This document shows positions 24,056 to 36,306 of a stretch of 64,000 nt of DNA, in pieces. The stretch's first letter is position 1; the number at the start of each line of letters is the position of its first letter. The DNA is from Lycium barbarum (Eukaryota; Streptophyta; Magnoliopsida; Solanales; Solanaceae). The notes beneath the pieces are model-generated. The model had not been told where the DNA came from and did not search any database. It saw nothing but the letters and a program-made list of their open reading frames with translations. The stretch covers positions 22,080,380 to 22,144,379 of the forward strand of contig NC_083344.1 of the NCBI RefSeq assembly GCF_019175385.1, in the 5' to 3' direction. Position numbers and translations under genes: made by a program.

Positions 24056-27000
24056 TTTCACGACCCAGCCCCGTGGGCTATGACTAGTGCCCGAGCTGGA
24101 CACCCATATGTACCTGTCAAACATAATCGGACTGATACAATAGTTCCTCAATTAATCACATCGTAATAACATACGCAAGCCGACGAGGTTGCCATTGTAT
24201 ATATATCATTATACTACGCAAGCCGACAAGGCTGCCACTACATATCAGTATATTACGCAAGCCGACAAGGCTGCCACTACATATCAGTATATATGCAAGC
24301 CGGCAAGGCTGCTACCACAACAGAACATCCACAATAACCATATAGACACGACTGACCAAACCTATACACAATCCACATACATGTCTACAGACCTCTAAGA
24401 GTTTCAACAGTGAAATATGACGGGACAGGGCTGTTATATCCCGCATTTTGTACACTCAGATAATTTAAGATAATTGCGGGAAGCTAAGAGCAAGGATATA
24501 ATTTTGATCTTGTTGGGTGCATAAGTTGTTCATAAAAATTTTTGATGTGGAAATATTGAGGAAGGCCGAGGGAAAAATTGAAAATTTGGAAAATGGTTCC
24601 ATGAATTACAAATTGTCCTGAAATAAAAGTGGCCTTGGAAGAAAAAGAATTTTTAGGCTGGAAATGGGCAAGGATGGCCGGCCATAGAGTGAAATGGGCC
24701 AAGGCCCATGTAAGGGCCAAATTAAGTAAATAAAAAGACAGAAAAGGCCACTATTATTTCAAGAACTTTCCAGAAAAATTGAGAGCAAAGAGAAGGGCAA
24801 GGTTTCGGCTAAGGCAAGAAAAAGAGAAAAAAAATTCATGCCAACAATTTTTGATCCAAATTTTTTATTTTTTCTAGTATTCTTACTAAGTCAAGGGCCC
24901 TCTTCAACGTGGTATAATTGTTTAAACAAGCAAACCACTCTTGGTGGCAAGTGGAAATTTTAGAAAAGGTAAGAATTCCATTCTTTTATATGTTATAGAA
25001 GGTTTATGTATGTTATAGTATATAGAAATTAATGAAAATCATGGAAATATTGTGTGTTGTGTGTGGCCGTGTGGGTGTGTGTATTGAGTGGTGGCCGTGT
25101 GGTTATGGTTGGGTGTAGTAATGATAAACCAATTATTTTATCTAGTGTTGATTGTTGATTGTTGATTGTTGCTATGGATGATTTGTATATGTTGTAGAGT
25201 GAAGAAATGGGTGAGATATATGAAACTATGGATGTAGTATTGTGGCCGTGGGGTTGCTATGTGATGTAGAAGAGAATGAATCAATTTTATCTAATATTTT
25301 GGTTGTTGTGTTGTAGATTCCATGATGTTAAATGAAGAATTAATGGTTTGAAAGGAAGTTGTAATCGTTGAGGGAATGTTGAAGAAGTAATGTAACACTA
25401 GCATGAATTTTTATATGCACCTGAATAATGTTGTTAGTGAGTAAGTTGTTGGGTTGTTGTGATTGAATTTGAAAGAAGAAATTAGGTTGTTATTGTTCTT
25501 ATTGAAGTTGGAAGGTCTCGGGTGGAGTAGAATGTTGATTGGGTTGTTTGGAATGTCATGTGAATGGTTGAAATATTCTTGAGTCATGTTAGAAAGAATT
25601 CGGATTAATACTTGAATGTGGGGTCATTGGTGTTAGTTGGGTTATATGAAATTGAATTGAATACAAATAAAGTGCCGATGAATTGTGTGGCAAGTATTGT
25701 TGATGTTAGAATGTATTTTGGATTGATTGTTGAAATTGTTAGTATGATTGTTGGTATTGTTATTGATATTTTGGCCGAGTTCCATTCTCGGGTTTATTGT
25801 TGATGTTTTGGCCGAGTTGAATTCTCGGGGATGCTGAATTTATAGGGGAGATGCTGCCCAAATTTATGTAGAAAAGTGTTACTTTAAGATTTAACTCCTA
25901 AGGGCTTATGGTTAATGTTTGGTATTTGTGACTAATTGTAGATTTTGGGGAGTTTGGAACTTTAGTTTGGAGTAGCGTAAGGAGCGAATAAGGTATGTAA
26001 AGCTCTACCTTTCTTTCTTTCGGCATGTCCTAGTCATAATAGGCTATGATACGACTCTTGGGGAAAACTCCATTCTTAGAAATCCGAGCATGGTTATGAC
26101 CCTTATTCATTTCAATGTAATTGAATTATGAACCCTATGCTTTGATGGAAAATAGCTTAAAACACTTTTTACTTCTAAAAGAGTCTTGTGCCATAAAATG
26201 TCCGTAACTTTTACAAATAGAATCAGATTACCTTGAAACGCTCGTAGATGACCTCATAAGGCCTAATGTCCGTAATTTATGTACGCCACCTCGACTTGAC
26301 CCGAAGTGGGCCCACAAATTCCGAAACCTTCTTGTATTGTTCTATTTGACCTATTTCCGTACTATAATTAAAAGAAACCTTTGGTTATTGTTCCGACTAC
26401 TAAACGACAGTTGTTTTAACTATTCCATTGAATCCTATGATATATTTTGATATGTACAAACGATCTCAGAAGTTTTTCTTTGACATAATCCGTCGTAACA
26501 TCCGAAAGGTACGTACTATGACTATCGTCTGATTTCTTTTCTAAATGACCTGTCGTTCGGACTATTCTATCGAGTCTTTCTAAATATTTTATGATGCATC
26601 TAGTTTCTCACTACTCTACTCGTGGATGCCTCAATGCTTCCTTCACTGAGCCCGGGCCAGGATATGTTATCACGCGTGTTCCACTGCATTGTTCGCCGTG
26701 CCTCGATGTGAGGGGGCAGGTATGACATGTACATGGGTTCTGGAGTATGATGTGCCATGTACATATATTCTGATATTTGATGATATGATATGTTATGATG
26801 TGATATGGCCATCTGATATGTTATGATATGTTACAGAGCTATTCCCTACTCTGGAGCATGATGTGTTGTGGCGCCAGTGACGGGGTGCCGACCACGTTCT
26901 ATTCACCGAGTCCCATAATGGGGCCGGACATGGCATATGTTTGACATGCATTACCTATGTTTTATGAGTAAGCATTTTTGATACTCCGGTTATTGCACTT

Positions 27001-29334
27001 ATTTTCTGTACTCCCTGTTCAGATTATGATTCTGTTTGTTGTATCTCATGCTTTACATACTCAGTACCTATTCCGTACTGACCCCCTTTCTTCGGGGGCT
27101 GCGTTTCATGCCGCGCAGGTACACCTAGATGATGTGAAGTTATTATAGAGGATGTTCCGTCAGAGTTGGCAAGCTCCATTTGCTCCTGCAGTGCTGCCGA
27201 GTCAGATTTTGTATGTATGCTTCTTTTGGATTGATGTTAGAGGCTTTGCAGACAGAGTCGTGGGTAGAGTATGTCAGTTGTGTAAGCGGCTTCATCAGCC
27301 GATTTGTCATTCTGTATTATGTGTTAAATTCTATATGACCACAGATTCTGTTGGATTTGGGAAGCATCGAAAAATAATATTTTGAGAGTTTATTATGTAT
27401 TTTATCTTTATTTGATTTAAAGGTCAATTAAGATTATGTGTGCTCTAAAGGTCTGTGGGTTCGCTCGGCTCCGGATATGGGGCCGGGTGCCCATAACACC
27501 CTAGTGGAATTAGGGTGTGACAAGGGCCCCGTCGTACCCCCAGACAAACATACATATATATATATATATACATAAGAAGGTCTGTACCAAAATCTAGGCT
27601 CCGGAACAACGGAGCTCTCCAAGACAGCAGAAAGGGAATCCTAAGCTGGCGGATCACCGAACCGAGCGTCTGTACCTGCGGGCATGAAACGCAGCCCCCC
27701 CCTCCCCCCCCGAAGAAAGGGGGTCAGTACGAGATATGTACTGAGTATTTAAAGCATGAAATACGGTAAAGAGGATCATAACGGAAATAGGGGGTGCAGG
27801 AGACAAATATAACATTCAAAATACCAAAACACTTGCTTTTTGAAACATAAATCATTCGTCTCAATATCATATATCATACCCGGCCCATTATGGGACTCGG
27901 TGAATAAAGTCATCATATGCCCTCCTGGCCGCCATAACATATCACCATATCATCTTATCATCATATATATATATATATATACCGTACCCGGCCCTCTAGT
28001 GAGGGACTCGGTGAACAATGCAGTGAAACTGTGCACGATAACATACCCGGCCTGGGACTCGGTGAAAGACATATTAAGGCATGCACGAGCAGAGTAGTGA
28101 GCAACCATATGCAATTTAAAACATTATCAAGACCCAAACAGAATAAGAAGAAGGGATTTACACCTGAGTATCAATAGTGACAATCATACCAAATATCCCT
28201 CGAACGTCATCATAAATAATATCACAAGAGCCTTAAGAACCATAGACATATGTCAATATAGAATGAAACAGCTTAAAGAAGTCAAGGACATCAATTATCG
28301 TAGTCTCTATGAATAGGAGCTTATATATATCGACTACTATCCAACGTATAGAAAACTTGAGAGGGAAGCTCAATCATTTCAAGAGTTCTAACATCAAGAA
28401 GTGAATAGGAATCATGAATCACACTCGAAACTTATGAATAGAATTATCCCAAAGCTCATATCATTCGTCACGTAAATCTAAGACATGCCAAAAGAAAGAA
28501 GGGACAGTTTTACATACCTGTTAACGACTACTCGCAAATCCGTTCGCTTTGTCGCTCTTTTAGCCTATTTAGTATAAGAGTAACGTTATCGTCAGTAACC
28601 ATACTTTCTAGTTCATAAATCTGTAGCCCATTTCTTATAGAACTTATCCTTTAGCTTAAACATTCTCGTTTAGGGTTTTCCATTAGTTAAAGACTTAACG
28701 AAAATCGGGCAGCATTTCCCCTATATATTCGCCTAACCCGAATTTCCAATTACCCTCCTGTTAACACAGAAATACCAACAACAACATATAGACATAGTCA
28801 TATCTTCAATATTTTCAATTTAACAAGGATAACAACATGTTCATAACAACACAACTTCAACCTTAACTATCTAATTCTTTCATTCTTTTACCATATAATC
28901 CGTGATAACAACAACCATAATGCAACTTAAAAATTAATTCTCCCTGCCTAATTAGAACAGCCCCTACACGGCTCAATTTATTTTTCACATCAACATTTAT
29001 AACTCCTTATATTCATCACACACCTACCAATTTATACAAGTTTAAATTGTCTCCAAAACGTGTAAAAAAAAAGATTAACTCTTACCTTGATAATCTAGGC
29101 TCCTTAATATTGCTAATCCATTGAATGTTCACAACACCACAACACTTTAATTTCTCCCTTCACTAAGCTCACTCTCGGCTGGAAATTGCCATGGCCGAGA
29201 GCTCTTCTTTGCTCTTTTCCCTCTCTACTTTAATTGTTGAAGTAAATTGAACTTGTGGTGAATGCATTACTCATCAAATTATGTATTTATGTGCTGCCCC
29301 TAAGCCCTCCACGTGCCCCCTCATGGTGAGTCAT
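24056..29334 (-). repeat. RT-B1 LTR, split by a solo LTR and 5'-truncated
   Basis: LTR pieces 24056-24431 and 27523-29334 are joined without gap once the RT-F insertion and its AGGGC duplication are removed. The terminal TG reads TT. It contains the CCTTGTCGGCTTGCGTA minisatellite (about 24172-24318), the double-hairpin block enlarged by C runs (27671-27746), the CCCGGCCC / GGGACTCGGTGA words, the GGCATG/GGTATGT block (about 28482-28520) and the GGGCAGCATTTCCCC box (about 28707-28722). Compared with RT-B2 it lacks about 300 bp at the transcript 5' end; at 29331-29335 it switches to protease-coding DNA at a shared TCATG. Confidence 0.88.
24432..27522 (+). mobile_element. RT-F: solo LTR in plus orientation
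   Basis: A 3091-bp TG...CA segment bounded by the 5-bp duplication AGGGC (24427-24431 and 27523-27527), with no primer site, polypurine tract or coding region: the product of recombination between two LTRs. Plus-strand module order confirms orientation: CTCGGGG and TATAGGGGAGATGCTGCCC (25841-25859), AAGGTATGTAAAG with pyrimidine run and GGCATG (about 25990-26027), then CATACTCAGTAC and the hairpin block (27054-27123). It contains a local duplication of a GGCCGAG..CTCGGG hairpin at about 25770-25830. Confidence 0.92.
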
Positions 29335-31225
29335 GCACCCGAACCAGATGATAAATATAACCCTTTCTGACCATCTTCTTTGCCTCGAGGTACGAAATAA
29401 ACTTACCCCTCGGCGATGCTTTATTTTCCATCCACTCTATAATTGGATCTCTTGGGAACTGAAATCGGACTATCTTGCCTCTACAATCAACGTTAGCATA
29501 ACAAGAAGCTAACCAATCCATACCCATAATAACATCAAACTCAGTCATATCTAGCTCTATCAGATTTGCCTTGGTGCAACGACTACATATAATCACCGAA
29601 CAATCTCTATATACTTGCCTTGCTTTAACAGAATCTCCTACTGGTGTAGCTACCTCAAATGGTTCTAACGATTCAGGTTTTATCCCAATTCTACTAGCAA
29701 CAAAGGGAGAAATATACGATAATGTAGAGCCTGGGTCTATCAATGCATACACGTCTCGAGAGAAAATTGATAATATACGTGTAACCACATTTGGTGACGC
29801 CTCCTGATCCTGTCTACTAGCCAAAGCATATATGCGGTTCGAAGGACCGCTAGAACTAGAAACTCCGCTACGACCTCTACCACGGCCTGCTGGTACCTGA
29901 ACACCCTGCCCTATAGGGTGCATAGCTACAGAAGAAGGTGAACCAGCAACCGACCCAGTGGGCTGAACCCTACCACCTGAACCGCCCCCATACAGACACT
30001 CTCTCATAATATGGCCTTGACGGCCACAAAAAAAGCATGCACCTGTAACGAGACAGCATTCCCCAGAATGGGGCCTACCACACCGAGAGCACCGAGGCAA
30101 TGGTGGCCTCGACTGACTGAAACCTCTGTTCATCTGCGAACCCGAAGCCTTGGAGCTCTAACCGGCTCCTGAATACCCTTTGCTGTCAAACCTTCTACCT
30201 GTAAACTGTGGAGGTGCATTCTGTGCTGGCTAGGACGGATGTCTAATATGCTGCTGAGGCTGCCCGCCTCGAAACTCGCCAGGATAGCCAGCCGATCTGG
30301 CCCTCTTATATTGGACTCTATCATAATCTCTATCTGGCTGGCGTCCTCTGTGTCGATCCTCTACCCCCTGTGCATATGCCTGTACCCGAGCAATATCCAT
30401 ACCTGGCTGAAGAGCCACTGCCATACAACCATCAACCAAATAACGATCTAACCCCATCACGTACCGATGCACTTTATCCGCTATATCAGTTATAATAGTG
30501 GGTGCATATCTAGCCAACGAATCAAGCTCTAGGCTGTACTTTCGAACAATTCTACCCCTCTGCCTCAACTGTAGGAATCTATCAACTCTAGCTCGCCGCA
30601 TCTCTGGAGGCAGAAAGTGGCCAAGGAAGGCTTCCACAAACTCATCTCATACTGTTGGAGAAGCATCCTTGCCCCTAGACAACTCCCACGACTCATACCA
30701 ATTGACAGCCATATCCCGCAATCAATACGAAGCTAACTTAACAGACTCAGTCTCAGAAGCCTTAATTACCCGCAACGTACGCTGCATCTGCAGAACGAAC
30801 TCTTGCGGGTCATCCTTGGGCTTCGACCCGAAAAACTCTGGAGGATTACAGCTTAAGAAGTCACGGGCTCTCAAACTGTCATATCTATCCGTCTAGTCAA
30901 CCCCTAGCCCATGCCTGCGAGCCTGCCCTGCCACTAATCTGGTAAGCAACTGAACAGCATTTCTCTTGGCTCTAGCCTCCGCCCCTGGCTGAGGAGCTGG
31001 AGGCTCAGGTGTTGGGACCTCGGGAACTGGCGGTGGAGCCGCCCCCTGACCCGGAGCTGTCGCTACCCTAGGTTCCTCTGGAAGTGGCGGTATAGCAGAA
31101 CTCGCGGGCTGGAGCACAACCTCAGGAATAATCTGGGCATGGGCCCTAGTAACTCTCCGAGTCTGGCTAGTATCCCCTGCTACCGATTTGCCCATCTAGG
31201 CAGCTGTCGCTTTCTTTGGAGGCAT
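29335..31225 (-). pseudogene. gag: RT-B2 gag and protease remnant
   Basis: ATG at 31223-31225 starts the family Gag, but TAG at 31196-31198 replaces the glutamine of AAQKGKS. The capsid region is broken by TAG near 30892, by the family-shared TGA at 30647-30649, and by TAG at 30158-30160 (GAG*SSKAS). Open pieces are 30893-31195, 30230-30637 and 29321-30133. The last encodes two zinc-knuckle-like motifs (CSRCGRPHSGEC; CFFCGRQGHIMREC) and a protease with DPGST, ending at VRVHD where it fuses to the RT-B1 LTR. RT, RNase H and integrase have been deleted. On the minus strand the whole can be read as one internally deleted element with RT-B2 LTR in front and RT-B1 LTR behind. Confidence 0.85.
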
Positions 31226-31428
31226 AGCTTTAAACATAATAGAATGTTAGAAAGGGATTATCCTGATAATAAAACTCTATCGCACGATCTAGGGTAGAAG
31301 AAAAGATGACATCCTAAATGTCCTGTAGCTTCCTGTTTATAGATGTGGTGCACAACACACCGATAAACAAGACTATACTAGACACGGTCTGTAGACACTC
31401 TGAGGATGAGCTGCTCTGATACCACTTT
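31226..31428 (-). promoter_or_regulatory. RT-B2 leader and primer site
   Basis: Primer site TGGTATCAGAGC at 31413-31424 (minus strand); leader hairpin 31335-31368 with GTGCAC at 31348-31353. Confidence 0.85.
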
Positions 31429-33806
31429 TGTCACGACCCAGCCCCGTAGGCCATGACTAGTACCCGAGCTGGACACCCATATGTACCTGTCAAACATAAT
31501 CGGAATGATACTATAGGTCCTCAATTAATCACATCGTAATAACATACGCAAGCCGACCAGGCTGCCACTGTATATATATCATTATACTACGCAAGCCAAC
31601 AAGGCTGCCACTACATATCAGTATAATACGCAAGCTGACAAGGCTGCCACTACATATCAGTATATATGCAAGCCGGCAAGGCTGCTACCACGACAGAACA
31701 TCCACAATAACCATATAGACACAGCTGATCAAACCTGTACACAACCCACATACATGTCTATAGACCTCTAAGAGTTTCAACAGTGAAATATGACGGGACA
31801 GGGCCCCGTCATACCCCCAGACAAACATACATATATATATATATACATTAGAAAGTCTGTACCAAAATCTAGGCTGCGGAACAACGGAGCTCTCCAAGAC
31901 AGCAGAAAGGGAATCCTAAGCTGGCGGATCACCGAATCGAGTGTCTGTACCTGCGGGCATGAAACGCAGCCCCCCCGAAGAAAGGGGGTCAGTACGAGAT
32001 ATGTACTAAGTTTTTAAAGCATGAAATATGGTAAAGAGGATCATAACGGAAATAGGGGGTGCAGGAGACAAATATAACATTCAAAATACCAAAACACTTG
32101 CCTTTTGAAACATAAATCATGCGTGTCAATATCATATATCATACCCGGCCCATTATGGGACTTGGTGAATAAATTCATCATATGCCCTCCTGGCCGCCAT
32201 AACATATCACCATATCATCATATATATATATATATATACCGTACCCGACCCTCTAGTGAGGGACTCGGTGAACAATGCAGTGACACTGTGCACGATAATA
32301 TACCCGGCCTGGGCCTCGGTGAGAGACATATTGAGGCATGCACGAGCAGAGTAGTGAGCAACCATATGCAATTTAAAACATTATCAAGACCCAAACAGAA
32401 TCAGAAGAAGGGATTTACACCTGAGTATCAATAGTGAAAATCATACAAAATATCCCTCGAGCGCCATCATAATCGTAGAGTCTCTATGAATAGGAGCTTA
32501 TATATATCGACTACTATCCAACGTATAGAAAACTTGAGAGGGAAGCTCAATCATTTCAAGAGTTCTAACATCAAGAAGTGAATAGGAATCATGAATAACA
32601 CTCGAAACTTATGAATAGAATTATCCCAAAGCTCATATCATTCGTCACTTAAATCTAAGACATGCCAAAAGAAAGAAGGGACAGTTTTACATACCTGTTA
32701 ACGACTACTCGCAAATCCGTTCGCTTTGTCGCTCTTTTAGCCTATTTAGTATAAGAGTAACGTTATCGTCAGTAACCATACTTTCTAGTTCATAAATCTG
32801 TAGCCCATTTCTTATAGAACTTATCCTTTAGCTTAAACATTCTCGTTTAGGGTTTTCCATTAGTTAAAGACTTAACGAAAATCGGGCAGCATTTCCCCTA
32901 TATATTCTCCTAACCCGAATTTCCAATTACCCTCCTGTTAACACAGAAATACCAACAACAACATATAGACATAGTCATATCTTCAATCTTTTCAATATAA
33001 CAAGGATAACAACATGTTCATAACAACACAACTTCAACCTTAACTATCTAATTCTTTCATTCATTTACCATATAATCCATGATAACAACAACCATAATGC
33101 AACTTAAAAATTATTTCTCCCTGCCTAATTAGAACAGCCCCCTACACAGCTCAATTTATTTTTCACATCAACATTTATAACTCCTTATATTCATCACACA
33201 CCTACCAATTTATACAAGTTTAAATTGTCTCCTAAACGTGTAAAAAAAAAAGATTAACTCTTACCTTGATAAGCTTGGCTCCTTAATATTGCTAATCCCT
33301 TGAATGTTCACAACACCACAACACTTTAATTTCTCCGTTCACTAAGCTCACTCTCGGCTGGAAATTGCCATGGCCGAGAGCTCCACTTTGCTCCTTTCCC
33401 TCTCTACTTTAGTTGTTGAAGTAAAATGAACTTGTGGTGAATGCATTACTCATCAAATTATGTATTTATGTGCTGCCCCTAAGCCCTCCACGTGCCCCCT
33501 CTTGGTGAGTCATTATGTTGATTTAATTTTCCTCTTTTTTTTTTACAAAATCGGGTGGGGCCCACACGAGTAATTAAGCTTAATTAATTTAATTAATCAC
33601 TAATTATTACTTAATAATCTAGTCACAATTAATTAATCCCTAATATACAATAATATCTTTACACTAAGTAAAATTTATAAACAATTTATGTTCTAATTAA
33701 AATTGAAAATTAAAGATGTCTATTTCGTGTCCGAATATGATCCCGTCTTTAACTTGATTCTATTCTCTTGCGAATAAATCGAGGTTTAATAATACGGTAT
33801 ATAACA
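31429..33806 (-). repeat. RT-B2 LTR
   Basis: It spans 2378 bp, TG at 31429 and ATAACA at 33801-33806. Includes the CGCAAGCC minisatellite (about 31555-31690), double hairpin (about 31945-32012), GGCATG/GGTATGT block (about 32660-32697), and the GGGCAGCATTTCCCC box (about 32884-32899). It lacks about 100 bp near 32465 that RT-B1 and RT-B3 have. Its right flank starts TGAAACTTAG, the same non-LTR sequence as beside RT-B3. Confidence 0.9.
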
Positions 33807-34917
33807 TGAAACTTAGTTTTTGACCCTGACCAAGCCTTATGTAGGCTTTCCACGTATCCCCAAAGGGAAATCAGGTGCATCTGTAGTTCAGACATGTTTT
33901 CTTCTTGAGGGTTTAAGGACGTTGCGGCAGTTTTTGATCGAGTAACCGGTGCCAACGAATCGACCCCTATCTACAGGAGAAAACAAATCAAAGGCTCCCA
34001 AGTTAGCATTAGATTTAATGCACGAAACACAAGATATCACGTCGTTCACATTTTATAGCACATAGATTCATATATTTTATTTCAACTCTTGACTAATTCA
34101 CATTCCAAAGGTATTTTGGTATTTTTGTGTTTTTAGGAATATTGATTTTTTGGTAAGTGGTCTTTATGGTTGATTTGCTTCTACCCATCCTGTACTAAGG
34201 GAATTTTTAATTTTTAGGAATTAAGGGGATTTTTAATTTTAAGGAATATTGATTTTTTTTTGTAGGTGGTCTTTATGGTTGATTTGCTTCTACCCAAGGG
34301 GATTTTTAATTTTTATTATAAAAGGACTGAGTCTTAAAGAGACTGCCTATGTACCCCACCAAAGGGAAATTGGGTCCATCTGTAGTTCAGGCATACACAG
34401 AAAAGGTTTTTCCTATGCTACCTGAAACTTAGTTTTCGACCCTGACCAGGCCTTATGTAGGCTTTCCACGTATCCCCAAAGGGAAATCAGGTCCATCTAT
34501 AGTTCAGGCATGTTTTCTTCTTGAGGGTTTAAGGACATTGCGGCAGTTTTTTATCGAGTAACCGGTGCCAGCGAATCGACCCCTGTCTTCAGGAAAAAAC
34601 AAATCAAAGGCTCCCTAGTTAGCATTAGATTTAAAGCACGAAACACAAGATATCACGTCGTTCGTATTTTATAGAACATAGATTCATATATTTTATTTCA
34701 ACTCTTGACTGATTCACATTCCAAAGGTATTTTGGTATTTTTGTGTTTTTAGGAATATTAATTTTTTGGTAAGTGGTCTTTATGGTAGATTTTCTTCGAG
34801 CCAGGTCTACAAGAGAAAACAAATCAAAGGCTCCCAAGTTAGCCTTAGTTTACACAAGATATCACGTCGTTTGCATTTTACAGCACATAGATTCATATTT
34901 TTTATTTCAACTCTTGA
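33807..34917. repeat. Tandem-repeat array, first block
   Basis: Part of an array with units of about 615 bp. Each unit has ACTGCCTACGTA..CCAAAGGGAAATC, a GCCTTATGTAGGCTTTCCAC word, a TTGATCGAGTAACCGGTGCC word and an AT-rich stretch with GGAATATTGATTTTTTGG. No coding capacity. Unit edges are partly deleted here. It stops at about 34917 where RT-B3 gag begins. Tandem arrays like this are known in Tat/Ogre 3' untranslated regions, which fits the Tat/Ogre gene remnants to the right; that link is inferred. Confidence 0.8.
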
Positions 34918-35610
34918 CTATACTCTCGAACACTTCTACCCCTCTGCCTCAACTGTAGGAATCTATCAACTCTAGCACGCCACATCCCTGGAGGCAGAAA
35001 GTGGCCAAGGAAGGCTTCCACAAACTCATCTCATACTGCTGGAGGAGCATCCTCGCCCCTAGACAACTCCCACGACTCATACTAATTGACAGCCACATCC
35101 CGCAATTGATACGAAGCTAACTCAACAGACTCAGTCTCAGAAGCCTTAATTATGCGCAATGTACGCTGCATCTGCCAAACGAACTCTTGCAGGTCATCCT
35201 CGGGCTTCGACCCGAAAAACTCTGGAGGATTACAACTTAGGAAGTCACGGGCTCTCAAACTGTGATATCTATCCGTCTGGTCAACCCCTAGCCCATGCCT
35301 GCGAGCCTGCCCTGCCACTAATCTGGTAAGCAACTGAACAACATTTCTCATGGCTCTATCCTCCGCCCCTGGCTGAGGAGCTAGAGGCTCAGGTGCTGGG
35401 ACCTCGGGAACTGGCGGTGGAGCCGCCCCCTGACCCGGAGCTGTCGCTACCCTAGGTTCCTCTGGAACTGGCGGTATAGCAGAACTCGCGGACTGGAGCA
35501 CAACCTCAGGCATAATCTGGGCACGGGCCCTAGTAACTCTCTGAGTCTGGCTAGTATCCCCAGCTACCGATTTGCCCTTTTTGGGCAGCTGTCGCTTTCT
35601 TTGGAGGCAT
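34918..35610 (-). pseudogene. gag: RT-B3 gag, 5' fragment
   Basis: ATG at 35608-35610 (MPPKKATAAQ), then a one-base insertion in an A/G run shifts the frame; the main open stretch is 35082-35513, which reads the proline-rich linker and first capsid segment (SCNPPEFFGSKPEDD). TGA at 35031-35033 is the one shared with RT-B1 and RT-B2. The fragment ends inside the RSVREY segment at 34918, the same point as RT-B1, here fused to tandem-repeat DNA. Confidence 0.83.
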
Positions 35611-35814
35611 AGCTGTAAACATAATAGTCTGTTAGAAAGGGATTATCCTGATAATACAACTCTATCGCACGATCTAGGATAAGAAGAAAAGATGACATCC
35701 TAAATGTCCTGTAGCTTCCTGTTTATAGATGTGGTGCACAACACACCGATAAACAAGACTCTACTAGACACGGTCTATAGACACTCCGAGGATGAACTGC
35801 TCTGATACCACTTT
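35611..35814 (-). promoter_or_regulatory. RT-B3 leader and primer site
   Basis: Primer site TGGTATCAGAGC at 35799-35810 (minus strand); leader hairpin 35721-35754 with GTGCAC at 35734-35739. Confidence 0.85.
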
Positions 35815-36210
35815 TGTCACGACCCAGCCCCGTGGGCCATGACTAGTGCCTGAGCTGGACACCCATATGTACCTGTCAAACATAATCGGACTGATACTAT
35901 AGGTCCTCAATTAATCACATCGTAATAACATACGAAAGCCGACGAGGCTGCCACTGTATATATATCATTATACTACGCAAGCCGACAAGGCTGCCACTAC
36001 ATATCAGTATATTACGCAAGCCGATAAGGCTGCCACTACATATCAGTATATATGCATGCCGACAATGCTGCTACCACGACAGAACATCCACAATAACCAT
36101 ATAGACACAACTGATCAAACCTGTACACAATCCACATACATGTCTACAGACCTCTAAGAGTTTTAACAGTGAAATATGACTGGACAGGGCACCGTCGTAC
36201 CCCCAGACAA

Positions 36211-36306
<96 letters not shown>

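Noticed and set aside
31555..31690. Short regular repeats as a CRISPR array
   Set aside because: Units of about 39 bp are repeats throughout with no unique spacers, part of an LTR minisatellite.
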